Position numbers and translations under genes: made by a program
Origin: Gemmatimonadota bacterium
GTDB lineage: Bacteria; Gemmatimonadota; Gemmatimonadetes; Longimicrobiales; RSA9
Assembly (NCBI GenBank): GCA_016207445.1
Contig: JACQPS010000176.1
Coordinates: 1-6,546 of the forward strand
Direction: 5' to 3'
Length of the DNA: 6,546 bases
Notes under the pieces: model-generated
Told to the model about the DNA's origin: nothing
Seen by the model: only the letters and a program-made list of their open reading frames with translations
Database searches by the model: none
In this document: piece after piece, positions 1-5,154 of the stretch
Layout: the number at the start of each line of letters is the position of its first letter
Position numbering within the stretch: the stretch's first letter is position 1

Positions 1-1
1 C

Positions 2-520
2 GACGGCGGCGTTCAGAACGAAGGGGGTCTCGACGTGCCCGCCCTGCGCGAGCACGTGCGCCGGGCCAGGACCGTCGCCGGCTTCGCCGGCGGGCAGGCG
101 ATCACGAACCAGGAGCTGTGGCGGATCCCGTGCGACTTCCTGATTCCCGCCGCGCTCGGCGGCGTGATCAACAAGGAGGAGAATGTCCAGGACCTCGACT
201 GCCGCATGGTGGTGGAGGCGGCGAACGGGCCGACCACGCCCATCGCGGACAAGGTGCTGGCCGAGCGCGACATCCCCGTGCTGCCGGACTTCCTGGCGAA
301 CGCGGGCGGGGTGGTCGTGTCCTATTTCGAGTGGACGCAGAACCTGCAGCAGATGACGTGGGAGCTCGAGCAGGTGTACGCCGGGCTCGAGAAGAAGATG
401 GTCGCATCCTACCGCGCGGTGATCGAGGCCATGCGCCAGCACAGCGTCTCGCTCCGCACGGCCGCTTACATGATCGCACTGCGGCGCGTGGCGGAGGCGG
501 AGGAGCTGCGCGGGCACTGA
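2..520 (+). CDS. gdhA: Glutamate dehydrogenase (Glu/Leu/Phe/Val dehydrogenase family), C-terminal part
   Basis: The reading frame is open from the left edge and stops at TGA 518-520, so the N-terminal substrate domain and the first part of the Rossmann domain are missing. About 172 residues are visible, opening with DGGVQNEGGLDVPAL, which matches the segment following the dinucleotide fold in this family. Family hallmarks are clear: VVEAANGPTTP (GPTTP at 227-241), then LPDFLANAGGVVVSYFEW ending at 334 and followed by TQN. The enzyme interconverts glutamate and 2-oxoglutarate plus ammonia with NAD(P) in the cytoplasm. Cofactor preference cannot be judged because the GxGxxG loop lies outside the window. 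The GTG at 35 is internal, not a start, since conserved residues precede it. A paralogous leucine or valine dehydrogenase is less likely because the SYFEWxQN block is typical of glutamate dehydrogenases. The repeat element begins only six bases after the stop. Confidence 0.95.
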   Translation, partial: DGGVQNEGGLDVPALREHVRRARTVAGFAGGQAITNQELWRIPCDFLIPAALGGVINKEENVQDLDCRMVVEAANGPTTPIADKVLAERDIPVLPDFLANAGGVVVSYFEWTQNLQQMTWELEQVYAGLEKKMVASYRAVIEAMRQHSVSLRTAAYMIALRRVAEAEELRGH

Positions 521-526
521 ACAGAA

Positions 527-679
527 TTCACCGCAAAGCACGCAAAGAACGCAAAGTTTCCAACGACGAAATCCAAGCGGAGGCCGGCAATCAAATTTCA
601 AAATTGACGTTTCGAATTTCGCGGGGCTCGCGGAATTCCGCGACGAACCCTTTGCGCTCTTAGCGGTCTCTGCGGTGAA
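527..679. repeat. Imperfect inverted-repeat element with CGCAAAG nonamer-periodic arms
   Basis: The left arm (527-556) and the reverse complement of the right arm (650-679) match at 25 of 30 positions, aligned without gaps. Each arm contains three heptamers at an exact 9-base period. On the left these are CGCAAAG at 533, 542 and 551. On the right, read on the minus strand, they are CGCAGAG, CGCTAAG and CGCAAAG. The arms enclose a 93-base centre. The spacer is about 51% G+C against about 70% around it, which suggests separate origin. It has no convincing ORF of its own. It fills the gap between the glutamate dehydrogenase stop and the small-subunit start. AATT occurs next to both outer ends (525-528 and 680-683), a weak hint of a target duplication. 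It is probably a dispersed non-coding palindromic repeat; it could also fold in RNA and act at the 3' end of the upstream gene. Confidence 0.75.
628..643. repeat. 16-bp perfect palindrome inside the repeat element
   Basis: Bases 628-643 read TCGCGGAATTCCGCGA, identical to their own reverse complement. The palindrome lies in the central part of the 527-679 element, close to the right arm, and follows an AT-rich stretch (591-620). With no loop it fits a two-fold-symmetric protein-binding site better than an RNA hairpin, but it may simply be part of the element's fold. No function can be assigned. Confidence 0.55.
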
Positions 680-700
680 AATTCCGCCGGCACGGCACGA

Positions 701-1153
701 ATGCGTCCATCAAGCAGCCAGCCCGTTCTCGATCCCGTACGGCCGGTCTTCCGCGCCATCGCCGCGACCGTGGTGCCCGAAGCGGCGCGGCTCGGCGAGG
801 CCGAGTGGTCCGAGCTGGAGGGCAGCGTCGAGAAGGCAGTGGCCGAGCGGCCGCCGAAGATGCGGCGCCAGCTCCGGCTTCTGATCCGCACGCTCGAGCT
901 GCTCCCGGTGTTCCGCTACGGCCGCCGCTTCTCGCGCCTGGACGCGGCCGCGCGCAGGCGCTTCCTCGAGAAGATCCAGGACTCGCCCATCCTGCTGCTG
1001 CGGCGCGGCTTCTGGGGCCTGCGCACGCTGGTGCTCCTGGGCTATTACACGCGCGCGGCGGCAGCCGGCGAGATCGGCTACGCCGCGGACCCGCGCGGCT
1101 GGGACGCGTGGCGCGAGCGGCGTGAGACGCACGGGCAGGAGGCGCAGCCATGA
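701..1153 (+). CDS. Gluconate 2-dehydrogenase subunit 3-like small subunit of GMC oxidoreductase
   Basis: This 150-residue protein is probably the small partner subunit of the GMC enzyme encoded next. Proteins of the gluconate 2-dehydrogenase subunit 3 type are typically short, helical, and found beside GMC or sugar dehydrogenase catalytic subunits, where they help folding, export or complex formation. The family-like pattern is GRRFSRLDAAARRRFLEKIQ at about residues 74-93 followed by LLGYYTRAAAAGEIGYAADP, ending in Trp and Arg-rich residues. The stop overlaps the start of the GMC gene in an ATGA arrangement, so the two are translationally coupled. No twin-arginine or Sec signal is visible in the first 30 residues, although many relatives carry a TAT signal. 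The ATG at 701 is the only reasonable start: no ATG, GTG or TTG in this frame was seen between the repeat element and 701, and the next GTG (770) would remove 23 residues. No Shine-Dalgarno sequence precedes it. Confidence 0.8.
   Translation: MRPSSSQPVLDPVRPVFRAIAATVVPEAARLGEAEWSELEGSVEKAVAERPPKMRRQLRLLIRTLELLPVFRYGRRFSRLDAAARRRFLEKIQDSPILLLRRGFWGLRTLVLLGYYTRAAAAGEIGYAADPRGWDAWRERRETHGQEAQP
1137..1142 (+). promoter_or_regulatory. Ribosome binding site of the GMC gene
   Basis: AGGAGG ends seven bases before the ATG at 1150 and lies within the last codons of the small-subunit gene. It fixes the GMC start and, with the ATGA overlap, supports coupled translation of the two subunits. Confidence 0.8.
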
Positions 1154-2667
1154 ACGAACGCGCCTACGACGTCGTCATCATCGGCTCCGGCGCGGGCGGC
1201 GGCACGGTCGCCCAGGAGCTGAGCCCGCTGGTGAGGGACGGGCTGCGCGTGCTCGTGCTGGAGCAGGGGCCGCGGCTGAATGATGACGAATTCACCGGCC
1301 GCGAGGGCGAGATGGCGCCCGCGCTCTACGAGGACGGCGGCGGCTTTCTCACGGCCGACGGCACCATGATGCTGGCGCTGGGACGCGCGTATGGCGGCTC
1401 CACCGTGGTCTACACGGGTACGTCACTGCCGCCGCCGGAGCGCGTGATCGAGCGCTGGGACGTGCCGGGACTGGAGTACCCGGACCTCCTGCGGCGGTCG
1501 GCGAAGCACGCGGCGGCGGACAACGTGCACTACCTCGAGCCGGAGCTGATCAACGAGAACAATCGGCTGTTCGTGGAGGGGTGCGCGAAGGCAGGCTGGC
1601 AGGCCGGTCAGTTCCCGGTGAACGTGAAGGGCTGCCGCGGCTCGAGCCTGTGCAACCTCGGCTGCCCCAATGCCGCGAAGCAGGGCACGAACCGCGTGCA
1701 GCTCCCGGCCGCGGAGCGCGCGGGCGTCGAGGTGGTCACGCGTGCGCGGGCGCTGGTCATCGAGGGGCGTTCCGTGCGCGTGCGCGTGGCGGAGCAGATG
1801 CCGGGCGAAAAGGGGCTTCCCTCGGAATGGGCGCCCGGCGACTACCGTGTGCACGCGAGATCGATCGTCCTTGCCGCCGGTGCGATCGGCTCGCCGGCGC
1901 TCCTGCTCCGCTCCGGCTGCGGCCGCGCGCTGCCGCGGCTCGGCGAACGGTTCACGTGCCATCCGGCGCACGTTCTGGTTGCCGAGCACGCGCGGCCGAT
2001 CACGAACGACGTCGGCCACCCCAAGAGCTATTACCTGGACCGCGCCGAGGAGGAGAGCTTCGTCCTCGAGACCTGCATGTACTTCCCGTTCACCACGGCG
2101 AAAAACCTGACCGGCTTCGGCGCGGACCACAGCCGCTTCATGCACGCGTTTCCGCGCCTGCAGATGATCCTGGTGCTGGCGTGCGACCGCGCGGTGCCGG
2201 GCAACCGTGTGACGGTGGACCGGGCGGGCAAGCCGGTCGTACACTATCGCTTCACGCCCGAGGTGATCGAGGCGCTGGTGCGGGCGACGCGCGCGTCGGC
2301 GCGCATCTTTTTCGCCGCCGGCGCGCTGCGGGTGCACGCGCCTTCGGCCGACCCGCCGCTGCTCGAGCGCTCCGAGATGGGTCGCATCGACGAACGCATT
2401 GCAGCGCGGCACTTCAAGCCGGGCAAGATCAGCCTCTCGGCCGCGCACCTGATGGGCGGGTGCGGCATGGGGCGCACGCCCGCCGATTCCGTCACCGACG
2501 CCTGGGGCCGCGTGCACGGCATTCCGTGGCTGCGGGTCGCGGATGCCAGCCTGTTCCCGGACGCGCTCCACATCAATCCGTATCTGACGATCATGGCGCT
2601 GGCGGACCGGGTGGCGGAGCGGATCCGGTCGGAAGCGGGCGAGCTGTTTGGTGTCGCGGCGGCGTAG
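1150..2667 (+). CDS. GMC-family FAD-dependent oxidoreductase (alcohol/sugar dehydrogenase type)
   Basis: This 505-residue catalytic subunit is expected to oxidise an alcohol, sugar or similar hydroxyl group using FAD. The N-terminal Rossmann motif GSGAGG is at residues 12-17, and the ribose-binding acid is probably E38 in VLVLEQG. The GMC signature region is GRAYGGSTVVYTG (78-90). A Cys cluster C162-x5-C168-x3-C172 (GCRGSSLCNLGC) resembles the region that binds an iron-sulfur cluster in bacterial FAD glucose dehydrogenases, and similar Cys-rich loops of long-chain alcohol oxidases. The second FAD segment is AAGAIGSPALLLRSG. The C-terminal GMC domain has AHLMGGCGMG (H433) and HINPYLTIMALADR (H474, N476); H433 and N476 align with the catalytic His/Asn pair of cholesterol oxidase-like enzymes. 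No signal peptide is seen. Start: ATG at 1150 with AGGAGG upstream. Its substrate is unknown. No cytochrome c electron acceptor is encoded in the window. It overlaps the small-subunit gene by four bases. Confidence 0.92.
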   Translation: MNERAYDVVIIGSGAGGGTVAQELSPLVRDGLRVLVLEQGPRLNDDEFTGREGEMAPALYEDGGGFLTADGTMMLALGRAYGGSTVVYTGTSLPPPERVIERWDVPGLEYPDLLRRSAKHAAADNVHYLEPELINENNRLFVEGCAKAGWQAGQFPVNVKGCRGSSLCNLGCPNAAKQGTNRVQLPAAERAGVEVVTRARALVIEGRSVRVRVAEQMPGEKGLPSEWAPGDYRVHARSIVLAAGAIGSPALLLRSGCGRALPRLGERFTCHPAHVLVAEHARPITNDVGHPKSYYLDRAEEESFVLETCMYFPFTTAKNLTGFGADHSRFMHAFPRLQMILVLACDRAVPGNRVTVDRAGKPVVHYRFTPEVIEALVRATRASARIFFAAGALRVHAPSADPPLLERSEMGRIDERIAARHFKPGKISLSAAHLMGGCGMGRTPADSVTDAWGRVHGIPWLRVADASLFPDALHINPYLTIMALADRVAERIRSEAGELFGVAAA

Positions 2668-2735
2668 TGCTGCGACGGATGCGCAACGGACGAGGTCACA
2701 TGCGCAGGCTTAGCATGGCGCGCTCGGGCACGCCA

Positions 2736-2750
2736 CAGTCGGCGCGACTG
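2736..2750. other. Short inverted repeat between the GMC and ThDP enzyme genes
   Basis: CAGTCG (2736-2741) and CGACTG (2745-2750) are perfect inverted arms around GCG, 39 bases upstream of the next start. There is no T run, so it is not a standard terminator. In DNA this GC-rich a six-base pair of arms can arise by chance. The rest of the 121-base gap (2668-2788) shows no clear promoter; TAGCAT at 2711-2716 resembles a -10 box but has no matching -35. Confidence 0.25.
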
Positions 2751-2788
2751 CGTCACCCGTATGAGTTCATCACCATCTGAGCGGGCCC

Positions 2789-4528
2789 ATGCAATCGAGC
2801 GGTGCGGAAATCGTCGTGCGAGCCCTGGAAGACGAAGGCATTCCCTTCGCCTTCGGCATTCCCGGCACGCACAACATCGAGCTGTACGACGCATTGGCCG
2901 AGTCGGAGAAGGTGCGGCCGGTGCTGGTCACGGACGAGCAGAGCGCCTCCTTCATGGCGGACGCGGTGTGGCGGGCCTCCGGAAAGCTGGGGTGCGTGAA
3001 CCTGGTCCCCGGCGCCGGGCTGACGCACGCGCTCTCCGGCATCGCCGAGGCGTTCATGGACACGGTCCCGATGCTCGTGCTCGGGTGCGGCATCCGGCAC
3101 GACAGCGGGATGGGGTATCAACTGCATGACGTCGACCAGCTGGCGATGGCGCGGCCGGTGACGAAGGCGGTGTTGCGCCCCGAGCGCGGGGAGGAGATCT
3201 ACGCCACCATCCGCCGCGCCTGCCGCATCGCGCGCGAAGGCGCGCCGGGGCCGGTGATGGTCGAAATCCCGGCGAACCTCTATCTGTCTCAGCACGACGT
3301 CGGCGATGACACCGTTCCCGCTCCCGTTCCCCTTCCCGTTCCCGACCGAACGGACATCGAGCGCGCGGCCGCACTGCTGAGCAGGAGCAGGCGCCCCCTC
3401 CTCTACCTGGGGCTGGGCGCGGCCGGCGCCGGCGCGAAGCTGGTCGAGCTGGCGGAGCGGCTCGAGGCGCCCGTAGCGACGACCTTCCAGGGGAAGGGTG
3501 TCTTCCCGGAATCCCATCCGCTCTTCCTCTGGAACGGCTACGGCCGTGCGGCGCCTCCCTTCGCGCGCGACATCGCGTCGTCCTGTGATGCCACGCTCGC
3601 GCTCGGCTGCCGCTTCGGCGAGGTCGCGACCGGCAGCTACGGCGCGCCGCCACCCGGGCGGCTCGTGCACGTCGACATCGAGCCGGCCGTGCTCGGGCGG
3701 AACTATCCGGCCGAGGTGGCGATCGCGGCGGACGCGGCGTTGTTCGTGGACGCGCTGCAGCAGGCGCTGCCGAAGCGGACGAGTACGGCCCCAGGCACGG
3801 GCACGGCCACGGAACTGCGCAAGCGCATCCGCGAGGGTCACGAAAAAGTCTGGGCGGAGTGGCTGGAGGAGAAGGGCGGGCCGAAGGTCACGCCCGCCTA
3901 CTTCCTGCGCTCGCTGCAGCAGGCATTCGGCGCTGACACCATCTACACGACCGACAGCGGCAACGGCACGTTCCTGGCCGTCGAGTGCCTGCGCCTGGAC
4001 GGGCCCGGCAAGTTCCTGGCGCCCGTCGACTATTCCTGCATGGGTTACTCGGTCCCCGCCGCGATCGGCGCGAAGCTGGCGCGGCCCGCTGCGCCGGTGG
4101 TCGCGATCGCGGGTGACGGCGCCTTCCTCATGACCGGCCTGGAGCTGGTCACGGCCGCCACGCTCAAGCTGCCGATCGCCGTCTTCGTGCTGCGCGACTG
4201 GCAGCTCGCGCAGATCGCGCAGCTCCAGGAAGCCGCGTATGCGCGCGCCCCCGCCAGCACCCTCGGCAACTACGATCTCGACATCCTCTGCCACGGGCTC
4301 GGCGTCGAGTGCCTGCGCATGGACAGCGACGACGAGGTCGCACCCATGCTGAAGCGGGTGAGCTCGATGCTGGACGAAGGTCGTCCGGTCGCCGTGGATG
4401 TCTCGATCGACTACGCCGAAAAGACTTACTTCACCCGCGGCGTGATCCGCACCAACCTCGGGCGACTCCCGCTCATCGACCGCATTCGTTTCCTCAGCCG
4501 CGCGCTGGCCCGCCGCGTCTTCGCCTGA
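2789..4528 (+). CDS. Thiamine-diphosphate-dependent enzyme, acetolactate synthase large-subunit-like
   Basis: This 579-residue cytoplasmic enzyme should act on pyruvate or another 2-keto acid through a ThDP carbanion. The PYR domain (about 4-165) has FGIPGTHN and DEQSASFMADAVWRASGK, in which E50 is the likely cofactor-activating glutamate, then PGAGLTHALSGIAEAFMDTVPML and HDVDQLAMARPVTK. The central domain is about 188-330. The PP domain (about 365-545) has MGYSVPAAIGAKLA and the ThDP/Mg motif G442-D443-G444. That motif ends in R469-D470 instead of the usual Asn-Asn; an Asp metal ligand at this site is known in catabolic acetolactate synthases. No ilvN-like regulatory subunit is adjacent, so anabolic acetohydroxyacid synthase is uncertain. 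The C-terminus (about 548-579) is basic and amphipathic. Both linkers carry hexanucleotide repeats. ATG 2789 is chosen because homology starts at once (QSSGAEIVVRALEDEGIPFAFGIPG spans residues 2-26). GAGCGGG is a weak ribosome site. Oxidase, decarboxylase or synthase cannot be separated by eye. Confidence 0.9.
   Translation: MQSSGAEIVVRALEDEGIPFAFGIPGTHNIELYDALAESEKVRPVLVTDEQSASFMADAVWRASGKLGCVNLVPGAGLTHALSGIAEAFMDTVPMLVLGCGIRHDSGMGYQLHDVDQLAMARPVTKAVLRPERGEEIYATIRRACRIAREGAPGPVMVEIPANLYLSQHDVGDDTVPAPVPLPVPDRTDIERAAALLSRSRRPLLYLGLGAAGAGAKLVELAERLEAPVATTFQGKGVFPESHPLFLWNGYGRAAPPFARDIASSCDATLALGCRFGEVATGSYGAPPPGRLVHVDIEPAVLGRNYPAEVAIAADAALFVDALQQALPKRTSTAPGTGTATELRKRIREGHEKVWAEWLEEKGGPKVTPAYFLRSLQQAFGADTIYTTDSGNGTFLAVECLRLDGPGKFLAPVDYSCMGYSVPAAIGAKLARPAAPVVAIAGDGAFLMTGLELVTAATLKLPIAVFVLRDWQLAQIAQLQEAAYARAPASTLGNYDLDILCHGLGVECLRMDSDDEVAPMLKRVSSMLDEGRPVAVDVSIDYAEKTYFTRGVIRTNLGRLPLIDRIRFLSRALARRVFA
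3315..3344 (+). repeat. Hexanucleotide tandem repeat (five TTCCCG-type units) in the first interdomain linker
   Basis: Five consecutive hexamers read TTCCCG, CTCCCG, TTCCCC, TTCCCG and TTCCCG. In frame they encode VPAPVPLPVP (residues 176-185) between the PYR and central domains of the ThDP enzyme. The six-base unit keeps the frame, so copy-number changes would only alter linker length. Confidence 0.85.
3795..3812 (+). repeat. Hexanucleotide repeat (three GCACGG-type units) in the second interdomain linker
   Basis: The units GCACGG, GCACGG and CCACGG encode GTGTAT (residues 336-341) between the central and PP domains of the ThDP enzyme. Only three units exist, so this is much weaker than the repeat at 3315-3344, but the position in the other linker is notable. 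Confidence 0.55.
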
Positions 4529-4557
4529 ACCGGCGGGCAGAGGGCCCTCCATGTGGG

Positions 4558-4581
4558 AACCGCCCCCGCCCGGGCGCGGTT
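4558..4581 (+). other. Hairpin immediately upstream of the YtkA-like lipoprotein ribosome site
   Basis: AACCGC (4558-4563) pairs with GCGGTT (4576-4581). After a C/C mismatch a further CCC/GGG (4565-4567 with 4572-4574) can pair around a four-base loop. The stem starts 30 bases after the ThDP enzyme stop and ends just before the AGGGGGG ribosome site. There is no T run, so it is more likely a weak 3' end or a structure limiting downstream translation than an intrinsic terminator. Confidence 0.4.
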
Positions 4582-4588
4582 AGGGGGG
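4582..4588 (+). promoter_or_regulatory. Ribosome binding site deciding the lipoprotein start
   Basis: AGGGGGG lies three bases before ATG 4592, close but usable. It favours ATG 4592 over the in-frame GTG at 4553, which would add 13 residues in front of a clean lipoprotein signal. Confidence 0.5.
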
Positions 4589-4591
4589 TGC

Positions 4592-5098
4592 ATGTCACGA
4601 TTTTCACCGAAACTCGGTTCGCTCCTTTTGGCCGCCGGGCTCGCGCTCGCCGGCTGCGGGAGCAGCGAGTCGGGGGCGGCCGCGGCCGAAGCGCGGGCCG
4701 CGGGGTCCGTGGGCGTGGCTCCGGCGGCGACGCTCCCGGCGGCGGGATCGCGGCAGGCGGTGACGCCCGGCGGCTTCACGGTCCGCGTCGCCCCCGATCC
4801 GGATCCGCCGCGCGTGGGTCGGTTGCGCCTCGTGATCACGCTCGAGCCCGCGCGCGAGGTTGCGGGTCCGCTGTCGGTGGACCTGGCCTCACCCACGATG
4901 CCCATGCACGGCATCGTACGCGTGCCGGCGGACGCGCTGGGTGCAGGATCGTACGTCGCGCTGCTGGAGATCCCGATGGAGGGGCTCTGGTCGGTGTACA
5001 TCAATCTGGACGACGGTGCGGAGGCGGCGTCGTTCCAGTTCGAGGTTCCGGCGGGTGCGGGCACGGCGGACGCGGTGCACCGGCGGGTCCCGGAGTAG
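4592..5098 (+). CDS. YtkA-like domain lipoprotein
   Basis: This 168-residue protein has a lipoprotein signal: SRFSPKLG, then hydrophobic LLLAAGLALAGC with lipobox LAGC at 19-22. C22 would be lipidated, and the following Gly and Ser do not suggest inner-membrane retention. An Ala/Gly-rich linker (about 26-58) leads to one beta-rich domain (about 59-160): GGFTVRVAPDPDPPRVGRL, then SPTMPMHGIVRVP (M103, M105, H106), GSYVALLEIPMEGLWSVYIN (M129, W133), and FQFEVPAG. The MPMHG and M-x-G-x-W pattern is typical of YtkA/FixH-type domains, which are associated with envelope metal handling or oxidase maturation; the exact role is unknown. It lies 63 bases after the ThDP enzyme gene, separated by a hairpin, and is followed by a second hairpin. 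The in-frame GTG at 4553 is an alternative but less likely start. Confidence 0.75.
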   Translation: MSRFSPKLGSLLLAAGLALAGCGSSESGAAAAEARAAGSVGVAPAATLPAAGSRQAVTPGGFTVRVAPDPDPPRVGRLRLVITLEPAREVAGPLSVDLASPTMPMHGIVRVPADALGAGSYVALLEIPMEGLWSVYINLDDGAEAASFQFEVPAGAGTADAVHRRVPE

Positions 5099-5101
5099 AC
5101 G

Positions 5102-5124
5102 ACTCCCCGGCCGTGGCGGGGAGT
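5102..5124 (+). terminator. Probable weak Rho-independent terminator or attenuator after the lipoprotein gene
   Basis: ACTCCCCG (5102-5109) and CGGGGAGT (5117-5124) form a perfect 8-bp stem with loop GCCGTGG, three bases after the stop. The tail is TTTCCCC counting the last stem T, so the T run is short and termination is likely partial. The next gene starts 30 bases later, too close for a full promoter, which suggests tuned read-through. Confidence 0.5.
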
Positions 5125-5143
5125 TTCCCCTACAACTCATTTC

Positions 5144-5150
5144 AAGGAGG
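5144..5150 (+). promoter_or_regulatory. Strong ribosome binding site of the Cys/His secreted protein
   Basis: AAGGAGG lies four bases before ATG 5155 and is the clearest Shine-Dalgarno match in the window. It suggests high translation of this small protein. Confidence 0.85.
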
Positions 5151-5154
5151 AGTC

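Noticed and set aside
35..37. GTG at 35 as the start of the glutamate dehydrogenase-like gene
   Set aside because: Conserved residues of the family are encoded before it in the same frame, so the gene is cut by the window edge.
533..556. Three regularly spaced heptamers considered as a CRISPR-like array
   Set aside because: The units are 7 bases with 2-base gaps, far too short for repeats and spacers, and they belong to an arm of an inverted repeat.
604..609. TTGACG in the repeat element considered as a -35 box
   Set aside because: No -10-like hexamer is found at 16-19 bases downstream; that interval is GC-rich (around CTCGCG).
1423..2571. 382-residue open frame on the minus strand opposite the GMC gene
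   Set aside because: Same reason: it mirrors the high-GC codon pattern of the GMC gene and shows only Arg/His/Ala-rich sequence without domains or a credible ribosome site.
1581..2780. 399-residue alternative plus-strand frame within the GMC gene
   Set aside because: It overlaps the GMC frame over most of its length, is Arg/Gly/Ala-rich and has no family motif. The GMC frame contains the conserved FAD and active-site residues.
2753..4552. 599-residue open frame on the minus strand opposite the ThDP enzyme gene
   Set aside because: It is a codon-bias shadow: the plus-strand frame carries unmistakable ThDP family motifs throughout, while the antisense product is a motif-free, low-complexity Arg/Gly/Ala/His-rich chain.
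4553..4555. GTG 4553 as start of the YtkA-like lipoprotein
   Set aside because: It would add 13 residues in front of a complete lipoprotein signal, and lies just upstream of the 4558-4581 hairpin with no ribosome site; ATG 4592 has AGGGGGG just upstream.
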